Assembly (NCBI GenBank): GCA_016841725.1
Contig: JAENYP010000017.1
Span: 42,096-106,095, forward strand
DNA from: Thermincola carboxydiphila
GTDB taxonomy: Bacteria > Bacillota > Thermincolia > Thermincolales > UBA2595
DNA length: 64,000 bases
Direction: 5' to 3'
The translations under genes and the position numbers were made by a program. The notes under the pieces were generated by a model that did not search any database, was not told where the DNA came from, and worked only from the letters and a program-made list of their open reading frames with translations. This document shows, piece by piece, positions 1 through 8,927 of the stretch (position 1 is the first letter of the stretch; every line of letters starts with the position of its first letter).

Positions 1-2
1 AG

Positions 3-814
3 CACTTAAAAGGCTATGTCGATGAGGTTCTCTCTGACAAGTATGCCTACAACTATCAGATTTCCTATGCCTTGGGCCTGCGAAGCATAGGCGAACTTTA
101 TTTTGGCCCCGAACCTTCTGTGATTTTCGGGCTAGACTCTATAACTACACGCTGGATCACCCCCAGGAAAGCGATACGATCTTTCAACAGTTTGAAAAAC
201 TCGTACAGCACTTTATTGAAGTAGCTCAGTTAAATACCGACGAACAGAGAATAGATTCATCTCAAATCATGTCCAATATCAAACGGGCCGGACGGCTTGC
301 TCTGGCTTATGATGTTTTACTTCAAGGGATTAAAGCCTGCCCTCCTGAAATCCTGAGTCCTGCCCTGAAGGAGTTTTGGGTTCCCAATTACAAAACCAAA
401 CTCCTTTACAAATTGAAAGATTCGGAAGCCTTTTCACGATTAGAAAAGCTTTTGAATTTGGGGGCTGATCTGATCGAGCTCGTGAAGGAGAATCCTGAAC
501 TCAGTATCCATCCGGATATTCAGTTGCTCCGACGATTTCTCAACGAACAAGCAATTTTTAATGATGAACGCAAGGTATGGTTAGCCAAAGATGACAAAGC
601 TATCGCGGCAAGTTCCCTGCAGTCGGCCTATGACACGGAGGCAACGTACCGGAAAAAGGCAGGCAAGAATCATGTTGGCTATGTGATTAACCTTGCAGAA
701 ACGTGCGCTGAAGACAACACGGTGCAAATCATTACCCATTATCAACTGGAACCCAATAGCACGAGTGATGTCGAGATGATCCAAAAGGTTCTTCCGGAAC
801 TTCGATATCCATAA
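3..814 (+). pseudogene. IS1182-type transposase remnant (5' cut by window, frameshifted, 3' truncated)
   Basis: The reading frame open from base 3 (SYALGLRSIGELYFG) stops matching near the C-run at 105-111. A second frame then continues with CDFRARLYNYTLDHPQESD and runs through RIDSSQIMSNIKR to the stop at 814. The later part, with TYRKKAGKNHVGYVINLAET, is typical of the central region of IS1182-family DDE transposases. A one-base frameshift lies between the halves, and the C-terminal catalytic part with the last acidic residue is missing. I infer a dead element remnant. The ATG at 269 is an internal methionine, not a real start. Confidence 0.7.
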
Positions 815-1001
815 GATGGTAAATGGCTGATTGAAAAAGCGGTCAGCAGAGAAGAAGGCTGTTGTTTTCTAAACTTTCTTCAGTAGAATCAAAGTATAAG
901 TAAAAAACATTAACCTCTCAGATGCTCAATGATAGAGTTTATTTTAACCTAATAAAAATTTAAAGATAATACAAGATTAACGGGAAGGGGATAAAATAAG
1001 G

Positions 1002-1442
1002 ATGCATAAACCAATAACACTTAAAATAATATCATTATTTTTATTAGTTATATCTGTTTATGGATTTGCCCATTTTATTTCAATAACACCAACTGTATCT
1101 GATGTAGCCTCATCTTCAAAACTGACACTTATCGTAAAATTTTATATTTCTTTTGCTTTCGTTTTCTTATCGATTATAAGCCTGAACCTTGAAAGAATAG
1201 TTAAAGGAAAATTTGTTTTGAATAAATTTTTTATTGCACTTTGGGTAATTCCCTTAACTGCCTTATTTTTAGTCCCGGTGTTTTGGATGTACAATGTTAT
1301 ACCTAATATTCCTGTTATTCTTATAGATAACAGCAAGGTCTTGACCACATTTATTAGCTCATTATTGGCTCAAGCTCTGATAAACTCATTATTTAATTTT
1401 CCTTTAAAACCCAACCTTTTAGAAAAAAGAACCTGTGATTGA
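1002..1442 (+). CDS. Small hypothetical multi-pass membrane protein
   Basis: A 146-residue protein I do not recognise. It has four hydrophobic stretches (about residues 8-26, 43-61, 75-96 and 103-128), so an inner-membrane protein is likely. The start ATG lies about 11 bases after a GGGAAGGGG ribosome binding site. Base composition is clearly more AT-rich than in the sporulation genes downstream, and the gene sits among decayed sequences, which suggests acquired DNA. No catalytic motif is visible. Confidence 0.5.
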   Translation: MHKPITLKIISLFLLVISVYGFAHFISITPTVSDVASSSKLTLIVKFYISFAFVFLSIISLNLERIVKGKFVLNKFFIALWVIPLTALFLVPVFWMYNVIPNIPVILIDNSKVLTTFISSLLAQALINSLFNFPLKPNLLEKRTCD

Positions 1443-1529
1443 AATTAGCCGTTACAATAGCTTCCCCAAAAAAACTTATTTGAAAGGGTTTTTCATATCA
1501 CCCCAACTCGGGGCAATTACAGCAGAGCT

Positions 1530-1775
1530 GTTACTGTCCTAAGACAAGCCATTTGACAGTGGTCATGACAGGCTAAACGTCAGTAGACGGCATAATTGAA
1601 TAAGACACCATAAATTTCAATAGGACAACATGTACATCAGTGGGACAGGCTGCTCGACAAATAGACAGAAAAGATAGCAGGACAAGATAAATCACAGTGA
1701 GATAAAGTATTTGCCATTGCCAGTGGGTCAAAAAATACTTCATAAAGACAGGAAAAGAGACAGGCCCGGAGAACC
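1530..1775. repeat. Non-coding stretch with clustered GACA/TGTC motifs
   Basis: This gene-free stretch between 1443 and 1883 contains roughly a dozen copies of GACA (often GACAG or GACAA), spaced about 10-25 bases and mostly in one orientation. It ends in a GC-rich hairpin (GGCCCGG-AGAA-CCGGGCC near 1764-1782). Arrays of short, same-strand TGTC/GACA motifs are seen at the ends of Mu/Tn7-like (TnsB/TniA) transposons as transposase-binding sites. No transposase of that type is nearby, so a remnant end is only an inference. Confidence 0.3.
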
Positions 1776-1883
1776 GGGCCATAATACTATGACAACTTCA
1801 TTTGAAAACCGTCCAGCATGAGCTTAACAAGCTCCAGTCTTTTCTTGCTGTGCTGTAAATTGTAACTGATAAAATAGAATTAA

Positions 1884-2227
1884 CAAAAATCGTTAATTAA
1901 GAATGATGTACAGTATTTACCATTAATTGAGGACCAGGATTCCATCGAAAAAATTATCTCAGATCTCAAATGGACTTGGGTTACCAATTTATTAGATCCC
2001 CCGCCGGATAAATTTAAACATTTAATAACTTTTGAGGATGAATCAGGCTACTGTATCCTCTGTACTTTTTCCCTGAATCCAGGAGGTTTGGAGTATCAGG
2101 ATATCAAAATGATGGTGTATGGATGGTAGGATTATCTTCAAGTTCTGCCTTATTAGAGTTAATTGATCAGTTTGAATCCAATAATAAGAATCTCGTTAGC
2201 TGGTTACCTCTGAAAGCTCAGGGGTAA
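1884..2227 (+). pseudogene. Frameshifted small gene of unknown function
   Basis: Frame one is open from 1884 to the TAG at 2127 and reads like real protein (SIEKIISDLKWTWVTNLL, then GYCILCTFSLNPGGLEYQD). The overlapping frame picks up at about 2126 and continues through LELIDQFESNNKNLVSWLP to the TAA at 2225. Joined by a one-base shift near 2126-2131 they give about 115 residues. No ATG/GTG/TTG start with a ribosome binding site is visible, so the 5' end is probably lost. Size and composition resemble small immunity-type proteins of toxin systems, but I could not assign a family. Confidence 0.5.
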
Positions 2228-2384
2228 TTCTAGCCCAGCCACCAAAGGTTCTGTTAGCAAATTCAGGTCCATGGGAGTTGGTTACAATTAGCCCGGTATG
2301 ATAAGCTGAAGCTTCCGGGATAATCGGTTCATTTATGGTTATAGAACAAAATCTTACTAGAGAGCAGCTTTTTCAAAGGTTATA

Positions 2385-2597
2385 ATGCCTGCACTATTTT
2401 ATTTGCTTTGGAATGTGGTAAACAAGAGTAAAATCGATCTCTTATTCTACGAACTTTCCGCTCTTTACTTAAAATATGTTATGTTAACAACGACTTTCTT
2501 AATATGGTGTATAGTATATTTTGTTCTATATAAACTGGGGTTAAATCTTGTAATGGATGTATACTTTACAACCGGAATGATTAAAGGAGTTGCATGA
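2385..2597 (+). CDS. Short hydrophobic hypothetical protein, possibly a fragment
   Basis: A 70-residue protein with two hydrophobic segments (about 3-13 and 32-52). Its stop overlaps the start of the following lipoprotein gene as ATGA, which suggests translational coupling. A 16-codon frame (2338-2388) overlaps its own start as TAATG. It may be the surviving end of a larger membrane protein, since the surroundings are decayed. I do not recognise a family. Confidence 0.35.
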   Translation: MPALFYLLWNVVNKSKIDLLFYELSALYLKYVMLTTTFLIWCIVYFVLYKLGLNLVMDVYFTTGMIKGVA

Positions 2598-3007
2598 ATT
2601 TGCGTAAAGCAGTGCTATTAATACTATGTCTAATAGTGTTTGCAGGTTGCAGTAAGGTTACGCCTACCGCCGATACGTTAAACTTTATTGGTGAAACTGA
2701 AAACTGGAAGGTAGAACTAATTCAAACCGTTCCGATTCCACAGAACCCGCCTGAAAAGATGTCTTCACATAAACTTATAGTACAATATAAAGGTATCCCT
2801 ACTAACCTTGGTTTGGTCAAATACGAATATAAAATTCGTGGTGAAAGCGGAAGTGGAGAGGCTCATGCTGACAATAACGGCTATGTAACTAAAGGAGGCG
2901 TTGCCGGGAATATTCATTTATTAGAGAAGGATGAAACAGTTACTGTAACTGTACAGTGGGATGATAAAAAGGAGGAAATAGAATTACGATATCCAAAGTC
3001 CAAATGA
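2594..3007 (+). CDS. Hypothetical lipoprotein
   Basis: A 137-residue protein with a clear lipoprotein signal peptide: MNLRK, a hydrophobic core, then the lipobox VFAGC with Cys19 as the expected lipidation site. The mature part is hydrophilic and beta-rich (ETVTVTVQWDD near the end) and should be anchored outside the membrane. It overlaps the upstream small membrane gene by four bases and is followed by a Rho-independent terminator. Function unknown. Confidence 0.6.
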   Translation: MNLRKAVLLILCLIVFAGCSKVTPTADTLNFIGETENWKVELIQTVPIPQNPPEKMSSHKLIVQYKGIPTNLGLVKYEYKIRGESGSGEAHADNNGYVTKGGVAGNIHLLEKDETVTVTVQWDDKKEEIELRYPKSK

Positions 3008-3075
3008 TATAAAGCAAACTTGCCTAGACCAAACCGTTCGCTTAAAACGAAATAAATTTCTAGAATAATCATCTC

Positions 3076-3114
3076 ACAGGCTTTGTGGATTTTGCCGTAA
3101 GGCCTGTTTTTTTT
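3076..3114 (+). terminator. Rho-independent terminator after the lipoprotein gene
   Basis: ACAGGC (3076) pairs with GCCTGT (3102), followed directly by eight T. The loop is long, so the stem is modest. It separates the accessory patch from the spoIIIA operon. Confidence 0.55.
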
Positions 3115-3127
3115 GCGCCCATTTTTA

Positions 3128-3158
3128 ATCATAAAACTTGTACATCAACCATAACTAT
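3128..3158 (+). promoter_or_regulatory. Candidate sigma-E promoter for spoIIIA
   Basis: ATCATAA (3128-3134) and CATAACTAT (3150-3158) are 15 bases apart. They resemble the sigma-E -35 (GHATATT) and -10 (CATACAHT) elements, and sigma-E is known to drive spoIIIA in Bacillus subtilis. The match is partial. Confidence 0.4.
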
Positions 3159-3178
3159 ATAGGGAAGGGGGACAAAGT

Positions 3179-4201
3179 ATGGCTGACGGCGCTGCTGTTC
3201 AAAGCAAGAACTGTATAAAAGACAGGGATACGATGGTATGTATGATTTCCCGTGATATACTGCCGGTCCTGCCCAACAGGATCAGGGAGATTATTGTGGA
3301 ACTGCCTGGCGATACCCTCAACCAGATTGAGGAAATCCGCCTGCGCCAGGGTAAACCCCTGATTGTTGGCCTCACCAGGGAAGATGCCTTGGTGACCCCC
3401 CTGGGACAGGTGACCACTGTCCCGGAGTTTGGCTATATGGTAACTGACCAGGACATGAAAAGGACTGTCCAGTTGATCAGTGGTTCCTCGATATATGCCT
3501 TTGAAGAAGAACTGAAAAACGGTTTTATTACCATCAGGGGCGGTCACCGGGTGGGGATAGCAGGCAAGGTGGTTGTGGACCGCGCTAAAGTTAAAACTGT
3601 TAAATATATTACGGGATTAAACATCCGGGTAGCCCGGGAAGTGACCGGGGCTGCAGACAGGGTCCTGCCCTACCTGATTGACCCTGTTTCCGGTGAGTTC
3701 TGCCATACACTGATTATATCACCGCCCCGGTGTGGGAAGACCACACTGCTTAGGGATATTATCCGACAGGTGAGTACCGGGATACCCAAACTGGAGTTCG
3801 GGGGCTGCCCTGTTGGAGTAGTTGATGAGCGTTCCGAGATTGCCGGGTGTTATCATGGGATACCGCAAAAAGACGTGGGGATAAGGACAGATGTCCTTGA
3901 TGGATGCCCCAAGGCAGAGGGAATGATGATGCTTATCAGGGCTATGGGCCCCCGGATTATTGCAGCTGATGAAATAGGCAGGCAGGAAGATGCTGCTGCC
4001 CTTGAAGAGGCATTGAATGCGGGGATTAAGGTATTGACTACTGCCCATGGGGCCGGTCGGGAGGAAATTTCCCAGAGGCCGGTACTCAGGTACATCATGG
4101 AACAGGGCATTTTTGAGAAGCTGATTATCCTGGGGCGGTCAAGGGGTGTTGGCACTATAGAGGATATTATAGACTGCAGAGCCGACAAATCCCTTTTATA
4201 A
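3179..4201 (+). CDS. spoIIIAA: Stage III sporulation protein AA (ATPase)
   Basis: A 340-residue ATPase related to secretion ATPases. It is thought to power the SpoIIIA-SpoIIQ channel between mother cell and forespore. A Walker A region PPRCGKTT lies at about residues 182-189, and an acidic Walker B-like AADEIG at about 262-267. The upstream AGGGAAGGGGG supports the ATG at 3179, although an in-frame ATG at 3233 would give a length closer to other family members. It is the first gene of the eight-gene spoIIIA operon. Confidence 0.93.
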   Translation: MADGAAVQSKNCIKDRDTMVCMISRDILPVLPNRIREIIVELPGDTLNQIEEIRLRQGKPLIVGLTREDALVTPLGQVTTVPEFGYMVTDQDMKRTVQLISGSSIYAFEEELKNGFITIRGGHRVGIAGKVVVDRAKVKTVKYITGLNIRVAREVTGAADRVLPYLIDPVSGEFCHTLIISPPRCGKTTLLRDIIRQVSTGIPKLEFGGCPVGVVDERSEIAGCYHGIPQKDVGIRTDVLDGCPKAEGMMMLIRAMGPRIIAADEIGRQEDAAALEEALNAGIKVLTTAHGAGREEISQRPVLRYIMEQGIFEKLIILGRSRGVGTIEDIIDCRADKSLL

Positions 4202-4242
4202 CAACAGAATGATTCCCTAAAAACAAATTGAGGTGAGGCCTG

Positions 4243-4761
4243 ATGATAAAAATCCTTGGCGCATGTGTAACCCTTGGCGCTTGTGCCACAATAGGATTTA
4301 CGTGGGCGGGGGTATATGAGAAGCGGCCCCGGCAGCTGATATATTTGGGACAAGGGCTGCAGCTCCTGGAAACCGAGATATTGTACGGGGCCACCCCTCT
4401 TCCGGAAGCGATGGAACAGGTTGCTGCCAACTGCAGTCCCGAGATTGCCGGACTTTTCAGCTGCACGGCAGCAGAACTGCGCAAGATGGAGGGGGTAACT
4501 GCAGGTGAAGCATGGGACAGGGCGCTGGCCAAGTTTTCTGTAAAAACGGCTTTAGCGCAGAAAGACCTGCAGATTCTGAGGAGGTTTGGGGTCTCCCTGG
4601 GGGCATCAGATCGGGAGGACCAGGCCAAACACCTCAAAGTTGCTCTCAGCCAGATAAAACTGGCGGCTGCCGAGGCTGAAGCTGCTGCAAAGAAAAACGC
4701 GACTGTTTATAAATACCTGGGTATTCTGGGTGGTTTACTGCTGGTCCTGATTCTGTATTAA
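4243..4761 (+). CDS. spoIIIAB: Stage III sporulation protein AB
   Basis: A 172-residue protein with an N-terminal membrane segment, a helical GspF-like cytoplasmic part (YLGQGLQLLETEILYG is characteristic) and a C-terminal membrane segment (GILGGLLLVLILY). It is a core component of the mother-cell side of the feeding-tube channel. A strong GAGGTGAGG precedes the ATG. Second gene of the operon, 41 bases after spoIIIAA. Confidence 0.93.
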   Translation: MIKILGACVTLGACATIGFTWAGVYEKRPRQLIYLGQGLQLLETEILYGATPLPEAMEQVAANCSPEIAGLFSCTAAELRKMEGVTAGEAWDRALAKFSVKTALAQKDLQILRRFGVSLGASDREDQAKHLKVALSQIKLAAAEAEAAAKKNATVYKYLGILGGLLLVLILY

Positions 4762-4816
4762 TTGTCTTGATTCCAGATTAGGGAGAAAGCAAAAGTTTGT
4801 TAAGGGAGGTCTGTAA

Positions 4817-5014
4817 ATGGATACCGACCTGATTTTTCAATTAGCCGGAATTAGTATTGTAATAACAGTAATATATACTGTTTTAAAGCAGGCGGGAAGG
4901 GATGAATTCGCCTTTTCCACTCTTCTGCTGGGTATCGTTATTGTCCTGGCAATGATTATTCCCAAGATTGCCGGGTTGTTTGAGACAGTGCGCTCTGTTT
5001 TTCAAATTTATTAA
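4817..5014 (+). CDS. spoIIIAC: Stage III sporulation protein AC
   Basis: A 65-residue, two-segment membrane protein of the SpoIIIAC/AD family (residues about 8-24 and 34-60). It is a small integral component of the SpoIIIA channel. The TTGSAGG-type site GGGAGG lies just before the ATG. The family is normally about 65-68 residues, so the length is complete. Confidence 0.92.
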   Translation: MDTDLIFQLAGISIVITVIYTVLKQAGRDEFAFSTLLLGIVIVLAMIIPKIAGLFETVRSVFQIY

Positions 5015-5028
5015 GAGGTGAATCTCTC

Positions 5029-5415
5029 TTGGAAATCATACAAATCGTCGGCCTGGGTATTGTGGTAACCATTCTTATAGTTATTATAAAACAACAGCGG
5101 CCGGAACTGGCCATTCAGTTAAGTATTATCACCGGAGTGGTTATCTTCTCCATGATGCTGGGAAAAATCAATTCAGTGGTGACCCTGATGAAGGATCTGG
5201 CCCAGAAGTCAAATGTCAGTGTCCTGTATATGGGGACAATCATGAAAATAATTGGGGTAGCCTATATAGCTGAATTCGGAGCCCAGATATGCAGGGATGC
5301 CGGAGAAGGGGCAGTAGCCTCCAAGATAGAGTTTGCGGCCAAGGTAATTGTGATCGTGCTGGCGATTCCGGTTATTGTGGCTGTGTTTGATTCACTTCTG
5401 AAACTGATACCTTAA
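5029..5415 (+). CDS. spoIIIAD: Stage III sporulation protein AD
   Basis: A 128-residue membrane protein of the SpoIIIAC/AD family with four hydrophobic segments. It begins with TTG at 5029, supported by AAGAGGTG, which overlaps the spoIIIAC stop and suggests coupled translation. It has the normal length for the family. Confidence 0.92.
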   Translation: MEIIQIVGLGIVVTILIVIIKQQRPELAIQLSIITGVVIFSMMLGKINSVVTLMKDLAQKSNVSVLYMGTIMKIIGVAYIAEFGAQICRDAGEGAVASKIEFAAKVIVIVLAIPVIVAVFDSLLKLIP

Positions 5416-5454
5416 GCGATTTTTACATAAAAGATTCTTAGGGAGTTGGACACA

Positions 5455-6684
5455 TTGATAAATAAATCCGCTTTCCGGGGATTTATACCACTGGTCATAT
5501 TAAGCCTGTCTGTTATCCTGTGTTTTGCTATGCCGGCGGCATTAGCGGCAGAGAATGAAAACACCTCTCCCGGTGACACGACTGATGTAAGTTCGGAAGC
5601 AGAACTGAAGGAACAAATGACCGGACTGGACATGGAAACAATTGAGAAACATCTTGCTGAACTAAACCGGGATATGAACACATATATGCCAAAGCTGGAC
5701 CTCAAGGAGATGTTGGCAAAGCTGGCGCATGGGGAACTGGGGGTCGGTTTGGGAGACATCTTTTCAGGACTGTTAAAATACCTATTTAAAGAAATGGTGG
5801 CAAATTCGAGACTGATGGGGCAGCTGCTGATACTTGCTGTGCTTTGTGCTATCCTGCAGAATGTACAGTCAGCCTTTGAAAAGGGAACCGTAGGGAAGCT
5901 GGCCTGGTCGGTGTGCTTTCTGGCCCTCCTGTCCCTGGCCCTGGGTTCATTTACGATAGCTATTCAGACCGGGCGGCAGGCCATAGAGGATATGGTATCA
6001 TTCATGCATGCAATGCTTCCGGTCTTGATCACACTGCTTACGGCAATGGGCAATATCACTACGGCGTCACTCTTTCACCCCCTGACCCTGATAGTGCTGA
6101 GTACTATCAGCACACTGATAAAGAACGTGATTTTCCCACTCATATTTTTTTCGGTAATACTGGGACTTGCCAATAAAATTACCACCCGGGTCGATGTCTC
6201 CAAACTGGCAGACCTGCTGAAAAACTGGAGCATGGGTTTGTTGGGACTGTTTTTCACGGTGTTTCTCGGCTTCATGATGGTTCAGGGCATAGCTGGTTCC
6301 GTTGCCGACGGTGTTGCCATGAGGACAGCAAAATTTGGTATCGGGGTATTTGTACCGGTGGTGGGCAAGCTCTTTTCCGATGCCCTGGAAGCTGTTGTGG
6401 GGACATCACTGCTGCTGAAAAATGCCGTCGGACTGGTGGGAATTCTGGCCGTTTTTTTTATTTGTGCCTTTCCGGTGTTAAAAATATTAGCACTGATGCT
6501 TATCTATAAAATTACGGCTGCTCTGATTCAGCCGATAGGAGATACACTGATTGCCGATTCCCTGAACATTATGGGTAACAGCCTTACAATCGTATTTGCC
6601 TCAGTGACAGCGGTAGGAATAATGTTCTTTTTTGTAATTGCCATAGTGGTAGGGGCAGGAGATTTCAGCCTCATGCTAAGGTAG
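5455..6684 (+). CDS. spoIIIAE: Stage III sporulation protein AE
   Basis: A polytopic membrane protein of 409 residues with a signal-like N-terminus (FIPLVILSLSVILCFAMPAALA) followed by a hydrophilic region and about eight membrane segments. It is the largest membrane component of the SpoIIIA channel. I place the start at TTG 5455 because AGGGAG (5440-5445) sits nine bases before it. The TTG at 5446 directly abuts that site and is less likely. The downstream gap to spoIIIAF is filled by a large inverted repeat. Confidence 0.92.
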   Translation: MINKSAFRGFIPLVILSLSVILCFAMPAALAAENENTSPGDTTDVSSEAELKEQMTGLDMETIEKHLAELNRDMNTYMPKLDLKEMLAKLAHGELGVGLGDIFSGLLKYLFKEMVANSRLMGQLLILAVLCAILQNVQSAFEKGTVGKLAWSVCFLALLSLALGSFTIAIQTGRQAIEDMVSFMHAMLPVLITLLTAMGNITTASLFHPLTLIVLSTISTLIKNVIFPLIFFSVILGLANKITTRVDVSKLADLLKNWSMGLLGLFFTVFLGFMMVQGIAGSVADGVAMRTAKFGIGVFVPVVGKLFSDALEAVVGTSLLLKNAVGLVGILAVFFICAFPVLKILALMLIYKITAALIQPIGDTLIADSLNIMGNSLTIVFASVTAVGIMFFFVIAIVVGAGDFSLMLR

Positions 6685-6850
6685 GTTCCGGGAAATGACC
6701 GCATTAATATAGTGAGGTATTGTACCTTTTCCGCACTGCCGCCTATGAGTCTAAGCTGCCACCACCGGCTGTAAGGCAGCGTCCCCGAATTCGTTGGCTC
6801 ACAGGACAGTACAACACCTCAACATATGGCACGGTCATTTCCGGAGCCAA
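6684..6850. repeat. Large inverted-repeat element inside the spoIIIA operon
   Basis: Two arms of about 40 bases, 6684-6726 and 6806-6850, are imperfectly complementary. TTCCGGGAAATGACCG matches CGGTCATTTCCGGA, and ATATAGTGAGGTATTGTAC matches GTACAACACCTCAACATAT. A GC-rich centre lies between them with a smaller CTGCC/GGCAG stem. There is no open reading frame. It resembles a palindromic MITE or structured RNA element, and three similar elements occur elsewhere in this window. Confidence 0.65.
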
Positions 6851-6941
6851 CCTAGGCAAAAAAAATAAGTAAGATGCGATGCCAGAATACGAAAGAAAAA
6901 GTGATAGTGAAAGAACAGAAACAATCCAGGGGGAAAGTTAC

Positions 6942-7604
6942 ATGGAAACATTACGATTAATGGTAAAAAGCATTCTGGTAATTATACTGATGACAGCCTT
7001 CCTGGAAATTGTTTTACCCAGAAGTGATATCAAAAGGTATATCAACCTGATTATAGGGATGTTCATCATAATTGCTGTTTTAAATCCGATTCTGGCGATA
7101 TTTAATACCGGTTTCGATTTTGAGGTACTCAGCGCTGTCCCGGACGGGATAACCGGGGATACCGAAACCCTGATAAACCAGGGCAAAGACATGGCCCGGG
7201 CGAGGGACAACAGGGTTGCCGGTGATTATAAGGAGAAATTGGAAAAGCAGGTGAAGTCTTTGTCGGGCCTCTATCAGAATACCAATGTGGCAGATGTGCA
7301 GGTTGATATGGTGGCCGACACAGCAGCGCCTGACTTCGGAAAAATCAACAAAATAGTACTCTGGATTGATGATTCGACAGCAGTAAACAGTGAAGGAGAA
7401 GACAGCGGGAACAGCCAGGGACAGGTCAATATAGATGAAGTAGAGGTGAAAATAGAGGTGGATCAGGGCGGACAGGAGAATTCGCAAGGCCTGGAGAATT
7501 CGGAAAATTCGGGCCCTGACAGGGGACTGAGGGAAATGGTTGCTGATTTTTATGGCCTGTCACCGGAACAAATTGAAATTAGAAATCAGGAGGTGTTACC
7601 ATGA
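6942..7604 (+). CDS. spoIIIAF: Stage III sporulation protein AF
   Basis: A 220-residue protein starting METLRLMVKSIL. It has two N-terminal membrane segments, the conserved IKRYINLIIGMFIIIAVLNP region, and a soluble ring-building-motif-like domain thought to form part of the channel. I choose ATG 6942 because AGGGGGAAAG lies just upstream. An in-frame ATG at 6879 would add 21 charged residues and lacks a good site. The stop overlaps the spoIIIAG start (ATGA). Confidence 0.9.
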   Translation: METLRLMVKSILVIILMTAFLEIVLPRSDIKRYINLIIGMFIIIAVLNPILAIFNTGFDFEVLSAVPDGITGDTETLINQGKDMARARDNRVAGDYKEKLEKQVKSLSGLYQNTNVADVQVDMVADTAAPDFGKINKIVLWIDDSTAVNSEGEDSGNSQGQVNIDEVEVKIEVDQGGQENSQGLENSENSGPDRGLREMVADFYGLSPEQIEIRNQEVLP

Positions 7605-8281
7605 GTAAGGTTACAGAATTTATCAGGAAATTACTGGGCAGTGGAAATGAAGCCGGAGAAAAACGTCCTACCGCCAGGAGAGTGAATACACTGATGCTTG
7701 TGGCAGCTGCAGGGGTTCTGCTGATAGTCCTGGCAAACACCTTTGGTACCGGGACTAATGCCCCGGGTGAGCCTTCAAACGAGCTGTCAGACCCGGGGAT
7801 AATGTCAGGTCAAAACGGTGATGACAGCCTGGGTGGAGACAGTAAGCAGACAGAAGGTCTTTCATCGGGGATTACCGACCTGGAAAATCTCCTGGCCCAG
7901 CGGCTGGAACAGGCATTGGTCCGGATCAGCGGTGCCGGTGAAACCAGGGTTACCGTAAACCTTGCCTCCACTACTGAAAAGGACTATGCCGTTAATACGA
8001 CTACAAATAAAAAAGACACCCTGGAACGTGATCAGAAGGGGGCAAACCGCACTATTACGGAGATAAATGAAGACGGCCAGATTGTTCTGGTACGGGAAAC
8101 CCAGGGCAATCGTGAGATGCCGGTGGTCGTAAAGGAACTCAAACCTGAGGTTAAAGGGGTTATTGTGGTATCAGAAGGAGCCGAAAACCCGGAGATAAAG
8201 GCCAGTCTGATGATGGCAGTACAGGTTTACCTGGATGTCCCTTTATACAAGGTAGTGGTCCTACCAATGGAAAGCAGGTGA
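7601..8281 (+). CDS. spoIIIAG: Stage III sporulation protein AG
   Basis: A 226-residue protein with one membrane segment (about residues 28-47), a low-complexity linker and a C-terminal ring-building-motif domain (ISGAGETRVTVNLAST, then VKGVIVVSEGA). It forms a large ring in the intermembrane space of the engulfed forespore. It overlaps spoIIIAF by four bases and has GGAGGTG as ribosome binding site. Confidence 0.93.
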   Translation: MSKVTEFIRKLLGSGNEAGEKRPTARRVNTLMLVAAAGVLLIVLANTFGTGTNAPGEPSNELSDPGIMSGQNGDDSLGGDSKQTEGLSSGITDLENLLAQRLEQALVRISGAGETRVTVNLASTTEKDYAVNTTTNKKDTLERDQKGANRTITEINEDGQIVLVRETQGNREMPVVVKELKPEVKGVIVVSEGAENPEIKASLMMAVQVYLDVPLYKVVVLPMESR

Positions 8282-8285
8282 TCAG

Positions 8286-8927
8286 ATGAGTATGTTATTT
8301 ATAAAGAAAAAAGGTTTGTGGACCGGGCTGTTTATATTAGGGGTATTCCTTATAGCAGCAGGCTTCTTCCAGATTGGCGGCATTCCATCGGGCGGTGATA
8401 CCGGAACTGTGGACAGCGCAACAGAGGACAATCCAATAGAGGACAATCCAACAGTGGACAATCCAACAGTGGACAATCCAACAGTGGATAGTGCAAAAGG
8501 GGACAGCACAACAGAGGATGCAGCAATTGTGGACACCGGAACTAAAAATAATGAAACTGGGAATGAGAGTACAGATAATGGCGCCTTTTTCGTGGAATAC
8601 AGGCTGGAACGTGACCGGACCAGGAGCCAGCAGATAGATTTGCTGCGGGAGATTGTAAATAACAGTAATTCTTCAGATGATATCAGGAAAGAGGCCCAGA
8701 CGAGGTTGTTGGCCATTTCACAAGCCATCGATACCGAAATGAAGCTGGAGAATCTGATTAGAGCAGAAGATTTTAAGGATGCAGTGGTTTTTGTTGAGGA
8801 AAAATCGGTTACAATAATAATACAGTCACCCGTGCTTACACAGCCTGACAGGGAGAAGCTGACTGCCATCACTGCAAGGGTTACCGGCATTAATGCCGAA
8901 AACATTGCAGTTTTTGCAAAATTATAA
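8286..8927 (+). CDS. spoIIIAH: Stage III sporulation protein AH
   Basis: A 213-residue protein with one N-terminal membrane segment (about 13-32) and a C-terminal YscJ/FliF-like ring-building domain that pairs with SpoIIQ across the septum. Between them is an acidic linker made of degenerate five-residue repeats (EDNPT/VDNPT type, about residues 42-80), encoded by near-identical 15-base units. Last gene of the operon. Confidence 0.92.
   Translation: MSMLFIKKKGLWTGLFILGVFLIAAGFFQIGGIPSGGDTGTVDSATEDNPIEDNPTVDNPTVDNPTVDSAKGDSTTEDAAIVDTGTKNNETGNESTDNGAFFVEYRLERDRTRSQQIDLLREIVNNSNSSDDIRKEAQTRLLAISQAIDTEMKLENLIRAEDFKDAVVFVEEKSVTIIIQSPVLTQPDREKLTAITARVTGINAENIAVFAKL
8405..8530 (+). repeat. Degenerate 15-base tandem repeat in spoIIIAH
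   Basis: Units of the type ACAGTGGACAATCCA occur head to tail, several identical and the outer ones degenerate. They encode the acidic linker of SpoIIIAH. The unit length keeps the frame, so copy-number change would alter linker length only. Confidence 0.75.

Noticed and set aside
1573..1782. 69-codon frame on the minus strand in the GACA-rich stretch
   Set aside because: No ribosome binding site, repetitive composition from the GACA array, no recognisable family.
8405..8530. Short tandem repeats as a CRISPR array
   Set aside because: Units are directly adjacent without spacers and encode a protein linker; no cas genes in the window.
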